Shown: positions 44,791 to 53,964 of the stretch, in pieces
Numbering within the stretch: position 1 is the first letter of the stretch
How the letters are laid out: every line of letters starts with the position of its first letter
Origin: Rhizobiales bacterium NRL2
Lineage (GTDB): Bacteria > Pseudomonadota > Alphaproteobacteria > Minwuiales > Minwuiaceae
DNA: 64,000 nucleotides
NCBI GenBank assembly: GCA_001664005.1
Contig: CP016093.1
Coordinates: 2,549,001-2,613,000 of the forward strand
Direction: 5' to 3'
Program-made: the position numbers and the translations under genes
Notes under the pieces: model-generated
Told to the model about the DNA's origin: nothing
Database searches by the model: none
What the model saw: only the letters and a program-made list of their open reading frames with translations

Positions 44791-45555
44791 ATGCAAAGAT
44801 TTCTTCCCCCTTTCGGCAAACTGATCGCGGCCGGTCTGCTCGCCGCCGCGCTGGCCCTGGCGGGCTGTGCCCAGAACGCCGACGGCCAGCGCCAGGGGCT
44901 GTTCGATTTCGCCTCTTCCGGCAATGACGAGAATCTCAGCGAGGAGGAACGCCAGCTCCGCGAGGATGCGGAAGTCTTCAACGAGACCGTCGCCGGCGGC
45001 GCCGCCACCAATGCCCTGCTGTTCGGCGGGTTGTGCGTCGCCGCCGCGCTGCTGGGCGGCGGCGACAACATGGGCCAGTGCGCGATCATGGCCGGCATCG
45101 GCGCGGCCTATGGCGCCGTCGATGGCTATCTGGTGGCGAAGCGCCAGGAGGCGGCCCGCCGGCAGGTCCGGGAAATCGACCTGGTCACCGAGGAAATCCA
45201 GGAAAAGAACGTCAAGCTGCGCAAGCTGGTCGAGACCTCCCAGCGGGTTGTGGCCGAGAACCGGGAGCGGCTGCAGGAAATCCGCATCAAGGTCGCGAAG
45301 AACGAAGTGCGCGAAGAGATGCTGGAGGAGGAAAGCCGGCGCCTGCAGAGCAATATCGGCGTCATGGACAGCACCATCGCCCAGCTCGAGAAGGAGAGGG
45401 ACAACTACTACCAGGTCGCCGAGCAACTCGAGGGCGACGGCCGCGACACCCGCCAGCTCGAGGCCGAGATCCGCGACATGAACCACCAGATCGCGGCCCT
45501 GGAACGCGAACGCGACGCGCTCGAGGAGATCGATCGCGCGGTCCGGATCGGGTGA
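44791..45555 (+). CDS. Coiled-coil lipoprotein 1 of the srf locus
   Basis: A 254-residue lipoprotein (lipobox LAGC, Cys about residue 27). A Gly/Ala-rich hydrophobic region (about 70-115, ALLFGGLCVAAALLGGGDNMGQCAIMAGIGAAYGAVDG) resembles a glycine-zipper membrane segment. From 120 to 250 comes a long charged coiled coil ending IDRAVRIG. It starts 14 bases after the FGE-like gene, preceded by ACGGAG. Probably membrane-bound with a helical rod spanning the periplasm; the target membrane cannot be told. Confidence 0.72.
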   Translation: MQRFLPPFGKLIAAGLLAAALALAGCAQNADGQRQGLFDFASSGNDENLSEEERQLREDAEVFNETVAGGAATNALLFGGLCVAAALLGGGDNMGQCAIMAGIGAAYGAVDGYLVAKRQEAARRQVREIDLVTEEIQEKNVKLRKLVETSQRVVAENRERLQEIRIKVAKNEVREEMLEEESRRLQSNIGVMDSTIAQLEKERDNYYQVAEQLEGDGRDTRQLEAEIRDMNHQIAALERERDALEEIDRAVRIG

Positions 45556-45563
45556 GGCCGCCA

Positions 45564-46055
45564 ATGTCCTATCGCAGCATCACCCTTGCCGCCGTCCTTG
45601 CCGCCCTCGCCCTGGGGGAGGCCGGGTGCGCCACCTATCAGCAGCAGAAGGCCGACGCGGTCTCCGGCGGACCGGAACGCCGCGTGCGTGAGGCCGAGCA
45701 ACGCCAGCAGGCGGCCACGGACACCCGGATCGGTCTGCAGAGCGACCAGGAGGCTCTGGCGGAGGAGCGGGAGCTTCAGGAACAGGAAATCGCCGCGCTC
45801 AACGCCGAACTGGCCCGCCAGGGGGACGCCATCGCCCGGGCCCGCGAGCAGAACCGCATCACGCGCGAGAAGGAACAGGCCATGCGCGAGCGGATCACGG
45901 CGCTCGACCGGGAACTGCGCGACAATGAATTCCGCATGGCGGCGGCCGAAGCATCCGGAAATACAGGCGAGACCGCGAAGCTCCGCCGCGAACTGCAGAC
46001 CCTGCGCTCGAAGGCCGAGACCCTGTCGGACGAAATCGACCTGCTGGCGAAATAG
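45564..46055 (+). CDS. Coiled-coil lipoprotein 2 of the srf locus
   Basis: A 163-residue lipoprotein: MSYRSITLAAVLAALALG, then EAGC with Cys near residue 22, followed by a continuous heptad-like helix of Glu/Arg/Gln/Ala to the C-terminus (...SDEIDLLAK). The start is the ATG at 45564, 9 bases after the previous stop; a longer frame upstream overlaps lipoprotein 1 out of frame. It is the last gene of the srf operon. It may pair with lipoprotein 1 through coiled coils. Confidence 0.72.
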   Translation: MSYRSITLAAVLAALALGEAGCATYQQQKADAVSGGPERRVREAEQRQQAATDTRIGLQSDQEALAEERELQEQEIAALNAELARQGDAIARAREQNRITREKEQAMRERITALDRELRDNEFRMAAAEASGNTGETAKLRRELQTLRSKAETLSDEIDLLAK

Positions 46056-46211
46056 GCGGGGCCGAGCGGGAAGCTGAACGACTCCCGTCCGCACACTCGA
46101 CGCACTGGCGGAGAGGATCCACCATCGCACCGTCTTTCGCCGGTGAGGGGGAAGATCAAGTGATGGCTGGACTGCTCGCTTCTTCGGGTCGACCGGCTGT
46201 GCGGAGACGTC

Positions 46212-47354
46212 CTACTGCATCTTCCCGGAAACGGGCGGCCAGCCCAGCGAGCCCTCGGGCTTCGGTCTGCGGCGAAGCCACCAGGACCAGTCCTCGGGCA
46301 TGAGCGTCAGGGGATCTTCATGTCCCAGTTCCCTCGCCGCCATGACGGGCCAGTGCGGATTCGCCAACGCAGGCCGGCCCAGGAAGACGACATCGATCAG
46401 CCCCTCGGCGATCACCCGGTTGGCCTCGGCCGGAATGCCCAGGTTCCAGCTCACCCCGACCGGAATGCCGGCCTCCCGGCGCACGCGCGTGGTCCGCTCC
46501 ACCATGAAGCCTACCTCGTCGAACGGCACATCCTGCATCGCATCGGTATTCAGCCCCAGGCTGATATCCGCGAAATCCAGCCCGTGCGCCTTCAACGCCG
46601 AAATCGCCCAGACGGCATCGTCGAACTTTACGCCATCCCGGTTGAAATCGTCGGCGCCCAGCCGCACCGTGAGAGGAAGTCGCTCGGGCCAGACCGCGCG
46701 GACGGCATCCAGCGCCTCGCGATGAAAACGGAGCCGGTTCTCCAGGCTGCCGCCATAATCATCCGTACGCTGATTGGCCAGGGGCGAGAAGAAACTGGCG
46801 CCCAGATACCCGTGCGCAAAATGCATCTCGAGCCACTCGAAGCCGCAATCTAGGGCCCGGCGGGCGGCGTCGGCGTAGGCCCCATGAATCTCCCTGATCT
46901 CATCCACGCTGAGTTCCTGAACGGGATGTGTGTAGCGGCCGCCATAGGGGATGGGTGAGGGGCCGCGCACCTGCCAGCCCTGCGGATCGTCGGGCGGAAG
47001 CTGGATCTTGCCTTCCCAGGGCTTGTTCTCACTGCCCTTGCGGCCAGTGTGACCCAACTGAATAGCCGGCACGGCGCCCATGTCCTTCACAATTGCGGCG
47101 ATGCGGCTCAAGCCCTCCATCTGCGTATCGTCATAGATGCCGGCGCAACTCGTGCTTGTCCGTCCGTCCGGCGTGATGGCGATCTGCTCGGGGAATACCA
47201 GCCCGAAGCCGCCGGCCGCGCGCGATCCCATGAGCATCACATGGAAATCCGTCATCCGGCCTTCGACCGACCGGTACATCGTCATCGGCGACATCGCGAT
47301 GCGGTTGCGAAGCGTTATGTCCTTGAGAGCAAATGGGGTGAACAGGTCGGTCAC
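46212..47354 (-). CDS. Old Yellow Enzyme-family NADH:flavin oxidoreductase
   Basis: A 380-residue FMN-dependent ene-reductase (TIM barrel). The start reads LFTPFALKDITLRNRIAMSPMTMY, with Thr where YqjM-type enzymes have the regulatory Cys. The active-site block HFAHGYLGASFFSPLANQRTDDYGGSLENR is intact, and VFLGRPALANPHWP binds the FMN phosphate. Expected to reduce activated alkenes such as enones with NAD(P)H. It is convergent with the srf operon and upstream of no other gene on its strand; 142 bases separate it from nosX. Confidence 0.9.
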   Translation of the reverse strand: MTDLFTPFALKDITLRNRIAMSPMTMYRSVEGRMTDFHVMLMGSRAAGGFGLVFPEQIAITPDGRTSTSCAGIYDDTQMEGLSRIAAIVKDMGAVPAIQLGHTGRKGSENKPWEGKIQLPPDDPQGWQVRGPSPIPYGGRYTHPVQELSVDEIREIHGAYADAARRALDCGFEWLEMHFAHGYLGASFFSPLANQRTDDYGGSLENRLRFHREALDAVRAVWPERLPLTVRLGADDFNRDGVKFDDAVWAISALKAHGLDFADISLGLNTDAMQDVPFDEVGFMVERTTRVRREAGIPVGVSWNLGIPAEANRVIAEGLIDVVFLGRPALANPHWPVMAARELGHEDPLTLMPEDWSWWLRRRPKPEGSLGWPPVSGKMQ

Positions 47355-47496
47355 GCGAGCAATCCCCAGAAATTGTCATTGCACGAAGAGCATCTGGAAG
47401 AACGACATGCTCGCCAGCTATGCACGTTCATATCGTCGTTCGAAGCGTATGCAAGGCTTGTCAGAGTCGACCAATTCGGCGGGGCAGCCCAGATGG

Positions 47497-48495
47497 TCAG
47501 GCAACCCGATACAGGGTGCCCTCCGCCTCGGCGAGATAGACCTCCAGTCCGGCACCCCGAGCCTTTTCGCCAACCTCGCGGGTTTCCATCAATGCGAAGG
47601 CGGTCGACCAGGTGTCCGCCAGACATGCCTCCCCGGCGACCACGGTCACGCTGCGGCCGGCAGGCGCCGTCTCACCGTTCCGGGGATTCATCAGATGGCT
47701 GATCCGGCCGCCTCGGTCGAACAGCAGGCCGTATCCGCCTGAGGTCGCAATGGCCCGATCCGATGCGTCGAGCCGGCCGATCAGTCGAGAGGGCCGCATC
47801 GGGTCCGGGATGCCAACCCGCCACGGATCACCATCGGCCGAGCGTCCGATGGCTCGGGTCTCACCAAGATCGAGAGCAATGCGATCGACGCCGTTGCGGT
47901 GCAGCAACTCGGCCACGCGGTCGGTGATATAGCCTTGCGCGATGCCGTTCAGCGTCACCGCCATGCCTGACCGGTCAAAGACGATCTCATGGTCATCGAT
48001 CCGTACACCGCGCCAGTCGACGAGCGTCAATGTCCGGTCCAGGTCGGGCAGAGTGTCGGAATCCGGCTGTTCGGCGAAGTGACGAGCCAGCCGTTCCCAA
48101 AGTGGTTGCACGGTGACGTCGAAGACGCCGCCGCTCACCTCGCTCACGACCGCCGCCCTGGCCAGTATGTCGCGAAGTTCCATCGGCGGTTCCGAAAGGC
48201 GGCCGTCCCGATTCAGCCGCCGGAGCGTTGAGTCGGGCCGGTAGAGACTGAATATCGCCTCGAGCCGTTCGATCTCGGCCACTGCGAGATCGATAATCCG
48301 GCGCGCCTCGCGCGCGTCAGAATGAATGATCTGTATCGAAGCGTCCGCCCCGAGCGCGACGCCCCGCCAGTGAAAGGTCCGGGTCCGGGCGGCCGGGACT
48401 CCGCCGGGCAGCAAGCTCAGGCCGGCGGCCGCGCCAGCAATGCCGATGAAACGCCGACGACTGAGAGGCGAGTGGGCGCTACTGTGTCCGTTCAT
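47497..48495 (-). CDS. nosX: NosX, ApbE-like FAD:protein FMN transferase
   Basis: A 332-residue exported protein. Tat signal LSRRRFIGIAGAAAGLSLL at about 14-32. The ApbE fold shows EIERLEAIFSLYRPDS, SGGVFDVTVQPLW, TLNGIAQGYITD and LDLGETRAIG, ending in the STAFALM region. It attaches FMN to NosR in the periplasm. The start at 48495 lies inside nosL (17-base overlap), with an upstream in-frame ATG at 48609 rejected because it precedes the Tat signal by an unrelated stretch. Last gene of the nos operon. Confidence 0.9.
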   Translation of the reverse strand: MNGHSSAHSPLSRRRFIGIAGAAAGLSLLPGGVPAARTRTFHWRGVALGADASIQIIHSDAREARRIIDLAVAEIERLEAIFSLYRPDSTLRRLNRDGRLSEPPMELRDILARAAVVSEVSGGVFDVTVQPLWERLARHFAEQPDSDTLPDLDRTLTLVDWRGVRIDDHEIVFDRSGMAVTLNGIAQGYITDRVAELLHRNGVDRIALDLGETRAIGRSADGDPWRVGIPDPMRPSRLIGRLDASDRAIATSGGYGLLFDRGGRISHLMNPRNGETAPAGRSVTVVAGEACLADTWSTAFALMETREVGEKARGAGLEVYLAEAEGTLYRVA

Positions 48496-49042
48496 GACTG
48501 CCTCCGCCTGTCGCAGAAGTTTCGCTACCGCCCTCGTCAGCCGGACCGAGCACCATCTCCTGCGGGATTTCATCGAACGCGAGGATGCTGCCGCCGCGTT
48601 CTTCGACAAAACGTTTCGCCGCAGTCAGGTCACCGAAGGGCACGATCGCCGGCGCGCCCATGCCGCCGCGCGCGTCGCTGCCGATGACGTAGTGCGCTTC
48701 GCGCGCGGCGACCCAGGTGCCGGGCTCCGGGTGGTCCCAATTTTTCGCCTGGCCCATGTCATTGACGAAGATGGCGGCGATGTTGTCGGGCTCTTCGGGC
48801 AGCATCGTGAAAGCCAGGGTGTCGCGGATCGAACTGAACCAGAGCGGCTCCGTCTGATCGGACAGGAAGATGTGCCCCTTCGGCCCCGAATGATTCTCCA
48901 CGATCATCCCACAATAGTGGCCGACATCCTCTGCTCCCGGCTCCTGCGGGGCGACAGCGCTTGCCGCGCCGGGCTCCTCCTCGCAGGCAGCCAGCACGAG
49001 AAGCGCCGCCAGGATAACCGACAAAGGATTGAAGGCTTTCAC
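48479..49042 (-). CDS. nosL: NosL, copper chaperone lipoprotein
   Basis: A 187-residue lipoprotein with lipobox LAAC (Cys about 20). It has the Cu(I) site motif HYCGM and downstream SDQTEPLWFSS, TWVAAREAHYVIGS and GGMGAPAIVPF, as in NosL. It delivers copper for assembly of the CuZ centre of NosZ. It overlaps nosY by 4 bases upstream and nosX by 17 bases downstream. The C-terminus ends in a low-complexity Ser/Gly tail. Confidence 0.92.
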   Translation of the reverse strand: MKAFNPLSVILAALLVLAACEEEPGAASAVAPQEPGAEDVGHYCGMIVENHSGPKGHIFLSDQTEPLWFSSIRDTLAFTMLPEEPDNIAAIFVNDMGQAKNWDHPEPGTWVAAREAHYVIGSDARGGMGAPAIVPFGDLTAAKRFVEERGGSILAFDEIPQEMVLGPADEGGSETSATGGGSHERTQ

Positions 49043-49854
49043 GGCTGTTTCCTCTCGAAGAACAGGATGGCGAGCCCCAGCGGGACCGCCACCCAGGCGG
49101 CCAACACGCCGTAAAGCGCCAGAAGGGAATGGCCCGAGAGGGTCATTCCGGCGACTTGCGCAACAGCCTCATGGCCGGCCAGGTTGATCAGCCGGTAGAC
49201 GTCGGCCGGATTGAACAGCAGTAACGTGTCGAGCAGCGCTTCCGTGACGTACTGGCCCTGGTCAGCCACCAGCAGCCCCAGAAGGGCCGCGTCGTAGAGC
49301 AGCACCAGCACGAGCCACAGGCCGACCGCCAGCCCGGCCGCAGTCGCTCGCTCTCGCACGAGAACACTGGCGAGTGCGCCGAGCGCGGCAAACACGGCGC
49401 CCAGCAGGATGGAGGTGCCGATCAGGGCCAGGAACGCGCCCCACGCGCCGGCCTCCGCGCCCGCGTTCAGCCACAGGACAACGCCTGCGGCCCCGTATCC
49501 GACGGTGGTCGCCAGCGCCAGGATGACGACATGGCCGGCGAATTTGCCGGCCACGATCTGCCAGCGGGCGATCGGATAGGCCATCAGCAGCAGCAATGTG
49601 CCACGTTCGGCCTCGCCGACGATGGCGTCGAATGAGAGCATGAGCGCGACAAGCGGCACCAGAAAGATGGTCAGACTGGCCAGGCTGACGATAACGACGG
49701 CGAGCGGGGAGGCCCCGACCGCTCCGGTCGGCGCGCTGCCAACCAGCACCAGGCTGAGGGCGAGCGCCGCCAGCAGGAGTGTCATCGCCAGCACCCAGCG
49801 ATTACGGATGCCGGCGCGGATCTCCTGACCGGCGATGGTGACGAGCGGTGTCAT
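49039..49854 (-). CDS. nosY: NosY, ABC-2 type permease
   Basis: A 271-residue inner-membrane protein with about six TM segments, beginning MTPLVTIAGQEIRAGIRNRWVLAMTL. The conserved block around SFDAIVGEAERGTLLLLMAYPIARWQIVAGKF is typical. It partners NosF in the NosDFY complex, which matures the CuZ cluster in NosZ. ATGA overlaps exist on both sides (nosF, nosL). Confidence 0.93.
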   Translation of the reverse strand: MTPLVTIAGQEIRAGIRNRWVLAMTLLLAALALSLVLVGSAPTGAVGASPLAVVIVSLASLTIFLVPLVALMLSFDAIVGEAERGTLLLLMAYPIARWQIVAGKFAGHVVILALATTVGYGAAGVVLWLNAGAEAGAWGAFLALIGTSILLGAVFAALGALASVLVRERATAAGLAVGLWLVLVLLYDAALLGLLVADQGQYVTEALLDTLLLFNPADVYRLINLAGHEAVAQVAGMTLSGHSLLALYGVLAAWVAVPLGLAILFFERKQP

Positions 49855-50768
49855 CGGCCGTCCTCCCGCGTCAGGCTGTGATAGAGCGCTTCCAGCCCCG
49901 GCTCGGTGATTTCGATGTCAGTCACTGTCTCACCCAGGCCGGCGATGTCGCGCAACGCGGCAATCTTGTCCGCGTGGGGCACGGCGAGTACCAGCCGCTC
50001 TTCGCTCCGAGCCCGCACCTCAGCGCGGACAGTGAGCGCCGACAGCACCCGTTCGGTGTGGCAAGGCCGAACGACGAGAGTAATGCGAGATGGCAGGGCA
50101 GCTTTGCGGCGCAACGCCTGGAGTTCGCCCGCTGCGAGGAGCTTGCCGCGATGAAGCAGGGCCACCCGGTCGGCATGACTCTCGATCTCCGCCAGGGCGT
50201 GGGTCGATATCAGGATCGTGGAGCCCTCGGCCCGCAGACGGTCGATCGTCTCGTAGACCTGCATTCTTGAATCAGGATCCAGGCCGGAAGTCGGCTCGTC
50301 GAGCAGCAGCAGTCCCGGCTCACCGATCAGTGCCTGGGCCAGCGCCAGTCGCTGGCGCATACCCTTGGAATAGGTGCCGACACGCCGGTTGGCGGCATGG
50401 TCGAGGCCAACCCGTTCCAGCAGTTCCTCGAGCGGTTCGACGCGCGCGCGCTTCAACCGAGCGTAGAATGCGAGCAATTCGAGCCCGGTCATGGCGCCGT
50501 GGAAGGCGGCGCTTTCGGGCAGAAAGCCGACGCGGCGCCGCGCACGGGCCCCGTGACGCCCGGCCGGATCCTGGCCGAAGACACGGATCGTGCCCGAACT
50601 CGGCCGTGCCAGGCCGAGAGCCAGCTTCATGAGGGTGGTCTTGCCGGCGCCGTTGTGACCGGCCAGCGCCACGGTCTCGCCGGCGACGAGATCCAGGCTG
50701 ACGCTGTCCAGCGCGGCAACGGGGCCGTAGTTCTTGGAGACGGTGTCCAGGGCGACGACGGCGTTCAT
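49851..50768 (-). CDS. nosF: NosF, ABC ATPase
   Basis: A 305-residue ABC ATPase. Walker A GHNGAGKTT near 37-45, signature YSKGMRQRLALAQ, Walker B LLLLDEPTSGLDP, H-loop ISTHAL. The start at 50768 overlaps the nosD stop (ATGA) and leaves a normal N-terminus (MNAVVALDTVSKNYG). It drives the NosDFY machine that delivers copper and sulfur species for CuZ. Confidence 0.93.
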   Translation of the reverse strand: MNAVVALDTVSKNYGPVAALDSVSLDLVAGETVALAGHNGAGKTTLMKLALGLARPSSGTIRVFGQDPAGRHGARARRRVGFLPESAAFHGAMTGLELLAFYARLKRARVEPLEELLERVGLDHAANRRVGTYSKGMRQRLALAQALIGEPGLLLLDEPTSGLDPDSRMQVYETIDRLRAEGSTILISTHALAEIESHADRVALLHRGKLLAAGELQALRRKAALPSRITLVVRPCHTERVLSALTVRAEVRARSEERLVLAVPHADKIAALRDIAGLGETVTDIEITEPGLEALYHSLTREDGR

Positions 50769-52042
50769 TCGGAGCCTCCGATGTCGGGCCGGTCGATCAG
50801 CGGCGCCATGTCCACGACGCCACCAGGCAGCAGTCCGGGGAACTGTGACTGCGCCAGGCGGAGCAGGTCGATCGCGGGGCTGTTGAGCAGCAGCTTCGCC
50901 TGCGGATAGCGCCACAACACGTCGTCGACCAAGTCGTTGGGGCGGTAGGGACGGTCGGCGACACCGTCCCCGTCCAGATCGAACGCGGCGTTGTCGCTCC
51001 AGTAGTTGCCTCGGCCCTCATGGCTCCAGACCACATTGCGCGAGCCGACATACTTGACCTGGGTCCGGTTGGCGACGAAGGCGTTGCCATACACCTCGTT
51101 CCGCTCTGAACCGGCAGTGAAATGGATGCCGATGGGACAATTCTCGAAGTGGTTGCCGGCGACCCGGTTCTTGTGTGCGTTGTAAATGAACAGGCACTTG
51201 TTTCTGCTGCCGCGCACGACGTTACCGGTGATCTGGGAGTTGTTGACGTAGTTGAGCAGCAGCCCGTGATCTCGATCGTCGACGCTGACATTGTCTCGGA
51301 TTTCCAGACGATCGGAGAACATCAGCGCCCAGCCGACATGATTGCCGCGCGAGACGTTGCCGATCACTTTGCTGTCGTGGGTGTACATGTAGTGAATGGC
51401 GAAGCGCAGGTCGGTGAAGGTGTTGTCGCGGAACTCGTTGCGCTTGCTGATGTTGACGAAGATCCCGTCGCGTCCGTAGCGAATGTCGTTGCCGATGACC
51501 TTCGCGCCGGGCGCATTCCATATCGAGACCCCGTTGCCGGACTCCGAGAGCCTGAGGTCGTCGCGGCCGACGATCGTGTTGGCCCGCACGACCGACTTCG
51601 CTGCGCCATGTAGATAGACGCCAAATAGGTTGCCCTCCAGGCGATTGTCCTCGATCAGCGCGCCGCGCGCGCTCTGCCGGACCAGAATCGCGGAATCCAT
51701 GGCCGGGACGTCGATGCCGGAGCCCCGAATGGTGAGACCGCGAACCGTGACGCCCGGAGCTGTCAGGGTAATGACACTGCCCTTGCCGTCGCCTTCCAAA
51801 GTCGCGCCGGGACGGCCCAGAAGGGAGAGCTTCTTGTCGATGACGACCGGGCCGGCATGGCGGCCGGCGGCGAGATGCAATACGTCGCCGGCCGCCGCCC
51901 GGTCTATCGTCCGCTCGAGGTTCTCCCCGGCCGCAATGTCCCGTTCCGCCGCCAGGCCTGGGACCGGGGCGGCGAGCGCCGCCCCGGCCGTCAGCGCGGC
52001 GGCCGCCAGGAATCGGACGGGGTATCGCCCGAACGGTTGCAT
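50765..52042 (-). CDS. nosD: NosD, periplasmic beta-helix protein
   Basis: A 425-residue exported protein with a signal peptide through GLAA-E (about residue 31) and a right-handed parallel beta-helix built of CASH-type repeats rich in N-x-h-x-G turns (for example GNDIRYGRDGIFVN, DNTFTDLRFAIHYMYTHDSKVIGN). It is the periplasmic part of NosDFY and contacts NosZ and NosL. The start at 52042 lies 2 bases after the nosZ stop; a longer frame upstream overlaps nosZ antisense-free sequence but carries no signal. Confidence 0.93.
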   Translation of the reverse strand: MQPFGRYPVRFLAAAALTAGAALAAPVPGLAAERDIAAGENLERTIDRAAAGDVLHLAAGRHAGPVVIDKKLSLLGRPGATLEGDGKGSVITLTAPGVTVRGLTIRGSGIDVPAMDSAILVRQSARGALIEDNRLEGNLFGVYLHGAAKSVVRANTIVGRDDLRLSESGNGVSIWNAPGAKVIGNDIRYGRDGIFVNISKRNEFRDNTFTDLRFAIHYMYTHDSKVIGNVSRGNHVGWALMFSDRLEIRDNVSVDDRDHGLLLNYVNNSQITGNVVRGSRNKCLFIYNAHKNRVAGNHFENCPIGIHFTAGSERNEVYGNAFVANRTQVKYVGSRNVVWSHEGRGNYWSDNAAFDLDGDGVADRPYRPNDLVDDVLWRYPQAKLLLNSPAIDLLRLAQSQFPGLLPGGVVDMAPLIDRPDIGGSE

Positions 52043-52044
52043 TG

Positions 52045-53961
52045 CTACGCGGCCCGCGGCTCGACGAGCATGCGGCCCTTCATCTCCATGTGGAGCGCAT
52101 GGCAGAACCACTGGCAGTAAAACCAGTGGACGCCGGGCCGGCCCGCGGTGAAGGTGATGGACGCTGTTGCTTGGGGTCCCACCTCCATGCACACGCCGTG
52201 ATTGACCATGACGAAGCCGTGGGTCAGGTCCTCGATATCGTCGAGATTGGTTATGTAGACCGTGACCTCGTCACCTTCCTTGACCGTGAATTTCTCCAGG
52301 CTGAAGGCCGGCGCCACCGAGTACATGTAGACCCGGACCTTGTTGCCGTCGCGAATGACGTCGGCGGCATCTTCCAGATCCACGCCGTCGGCGGCCGCCT
52401 GCTTCCTGGCGTCCTCGAACATCGGGTCATTGCGGTCCCAGACGTGGACCGGGTTCACCTTGGAGCGGTGGACGATGGTGGCGTCGTGGGGCTCGGCGAA
52501 GCTTGGCCCATCATGCACCAGCTTCATCTCATCGCCGGAAATGTCGATCAGCTGATCGTTCTCCGGCTTGAGCGGTCCGACGTTGAGGAAACGGTCCTTG
52601 GAGAATTTATTCAGCGATATCAGCCATTTGCCATCCGCTTCCTTGGTCTGCCCCATCGAGGTGTGGTTGTGGCCGGGCTGGTAGTGGACATCCAGCTTCT
52701 GGATGATCGGATCGACATCCTCGCCCTGGAAGCGGCGAATGGCCTTGGCCATGTCCCACTTGCAGATCTGGCTGTCGATGAACAGCGTGGTGTAGGCGTT
52801 GCCGCGGCCGTCGAAGGCCGTATGCAACGGACCGAGACCCAGTTCCGGCTCGGCCACTACCACATCACGCGGCTTCAGCTTGTCGTCGAACAGATCGTCG
52901 AAACGGCGAACGTCGAACACGGTAACCGTAGGCGAGAGCTTGCCATTGGCGACGACGTGGATGCCGTCGGGCGCAGTGTTGATGCCGTGCGGGCTGTTGG
53001 GCACAGGAACGTAGCGCGTGTAGCGGGAGCCGTGACGACCGTCGATCACGGGCACGCCCTTGTGCTCGGTGAAATCGCCGTTCCTTACCGCCTCCTCGAT
53101 GCGGGCGATGTTGAAGATCACCACCCAGTCCTGCTCGGCGGCCATCATCTCGCCCAGATTGGTGCCGCCTTCGGAGTTGTAGCAGGTCGAGAAGCAGTAC
53201 TTGCCCTGGTAATCGGCATCGACGTTGTCGAGGTTGCCGTCGACCATCACCTGCCAGGCGATCTCCATGCTGTCGCCGTCGATGGCGGTGAAGATGCCGT
53301 GGTACTTGTCCGGCTCATCGAGAATGGACCCGTCATTCGGCAGCGGCAGCCGGTCCTCGCCATTGGCGAAGACGTAGCCGGTCTTCGGGAACTTCTGGAC
53401 CCTGAGGCCGTGCACCGCCTCCATGTTCGGGATCTCGATGATCTTGTCGCACTTCATGACGTCGCAGCGGACACGAGCCACGCGCGAGTTGGCCTTGTCG
53501 TTCATGAAGACGTAGCGGCCGTCATAGGTCCCGTCGGTGAAGGACATGTGCGGGTGATGTAGGTCGCCATTGAGGTAAACGCCGCCCTTGTCCTTCAGGA
53601 ACTCGCGCGTCTCCGGAAGCAGGCCCTCGGTCAGGATCTTGCGGCTTTCATTGGTGTCACCCCAGCCCGTGGCGCTGCAGCGGTTGAAGACCGGCACCCG
53701 CATCAACTCGCGCATGGAAGGCAGGCCGACAATCCGCATCTCGCCGGTCTGGCCGCTGGAGAAGAAGACATAGTACTCGTCCAGTTCGCCAGGTCCGACG
53801 CTCGCCTTGCCAGCGGCGGCCTGCGCCGCACGCGAGGTCAGGGTCATACCGCCTGCGAACCCTCCTGCGCCGGCGAATCCGGCAAGTGTCGCGGCCGAAG
53901 CCGTTCCACCCAGCAGGTCGCGTCTGCTCAGGCCCTTTCCGTCCCGTTCATTCGGTTTCAT
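52045..53961 (-). CDS. nosZ: NosZ, nitrous-oxide reductase (clade I)
   Basis: A 638-residue multicopper enzyme reducing N2O to N2 in the periplasm. The Tat signal [19 protein letters not shown] marks clade I. The seven-bladed propeller holds the CuZ His ligands, seen in [36 protein letters not shown] and EPHDATIVH. The C-terminal cupredoxin has the CuA motif [13 protein letters not shown] (Cys-x3-Cys-x3-His-x2-Met). Three bases follow the nosR stop. All parts look intact. Confidence 0.97.
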   Translation of the reverse strand: MKPNERDGKGLSRRDLLGGTASAATLAGFAGAGGFAGGMTLTSRAAQAAAGKASVGPGELDEYYVFFSSGQTGEMRIVGLPSMRELMRVPVFNRCSATGWGDTNESRKILTEGLLPETREFLKDKGGVYLNGDLHHPHMSFTDGTYDGRYVFMNDKANSRVARVRCDVMKCDKIIEIPNMEAVHGLRVQKFPKTGYVFANGEDRLPLPNDGSILDEPDKYHGIFTAIDGDSMEIAWQVMVDGNLDNVDADYQGKYCFSTCYNSEGGTNLGEMMAAEQDWVVIFNIARIEEAVRNGDFTEHKGVPVIDGRHGSRYTRYVPVPNSPHGINTAPDGIHVVANGKLSPTVTVFDVRRFDDLFDDKLKPRDVVVAEPELGLGPLHTAFDGRGNAYTTLFIDSQICKWDMAKAIRRFQGEDVDPIIQKLDVHYQPGHNHTSMGQTKEADGKWLISLNKFSKDRFLNVGPLKPENDQLIDISGDEMKLVHDGPSFAEPHDATIVHRSKVNPVHVWDRNDPMFEDARKQAAADGVDLEDAADVIRDGNKVRVYMYSVAPAFSLEKFTVKEGDEVTVYITNLDDIEDLTHGFVMVNHGVCMEVGPQATASITFTAGRPGVHWFYCQWFCHALHMEMKGRMLVEPRAA

Positions 53962-53964
53962 CGT

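Noticed and set aside
46128..46145. CACCG...CGGTG hairpin after the srf operon
   Set aside because: Only a 5-base stem with no T-run; too weak to call a terminator between the srf operon and the Old Yellow Enzyme gene.
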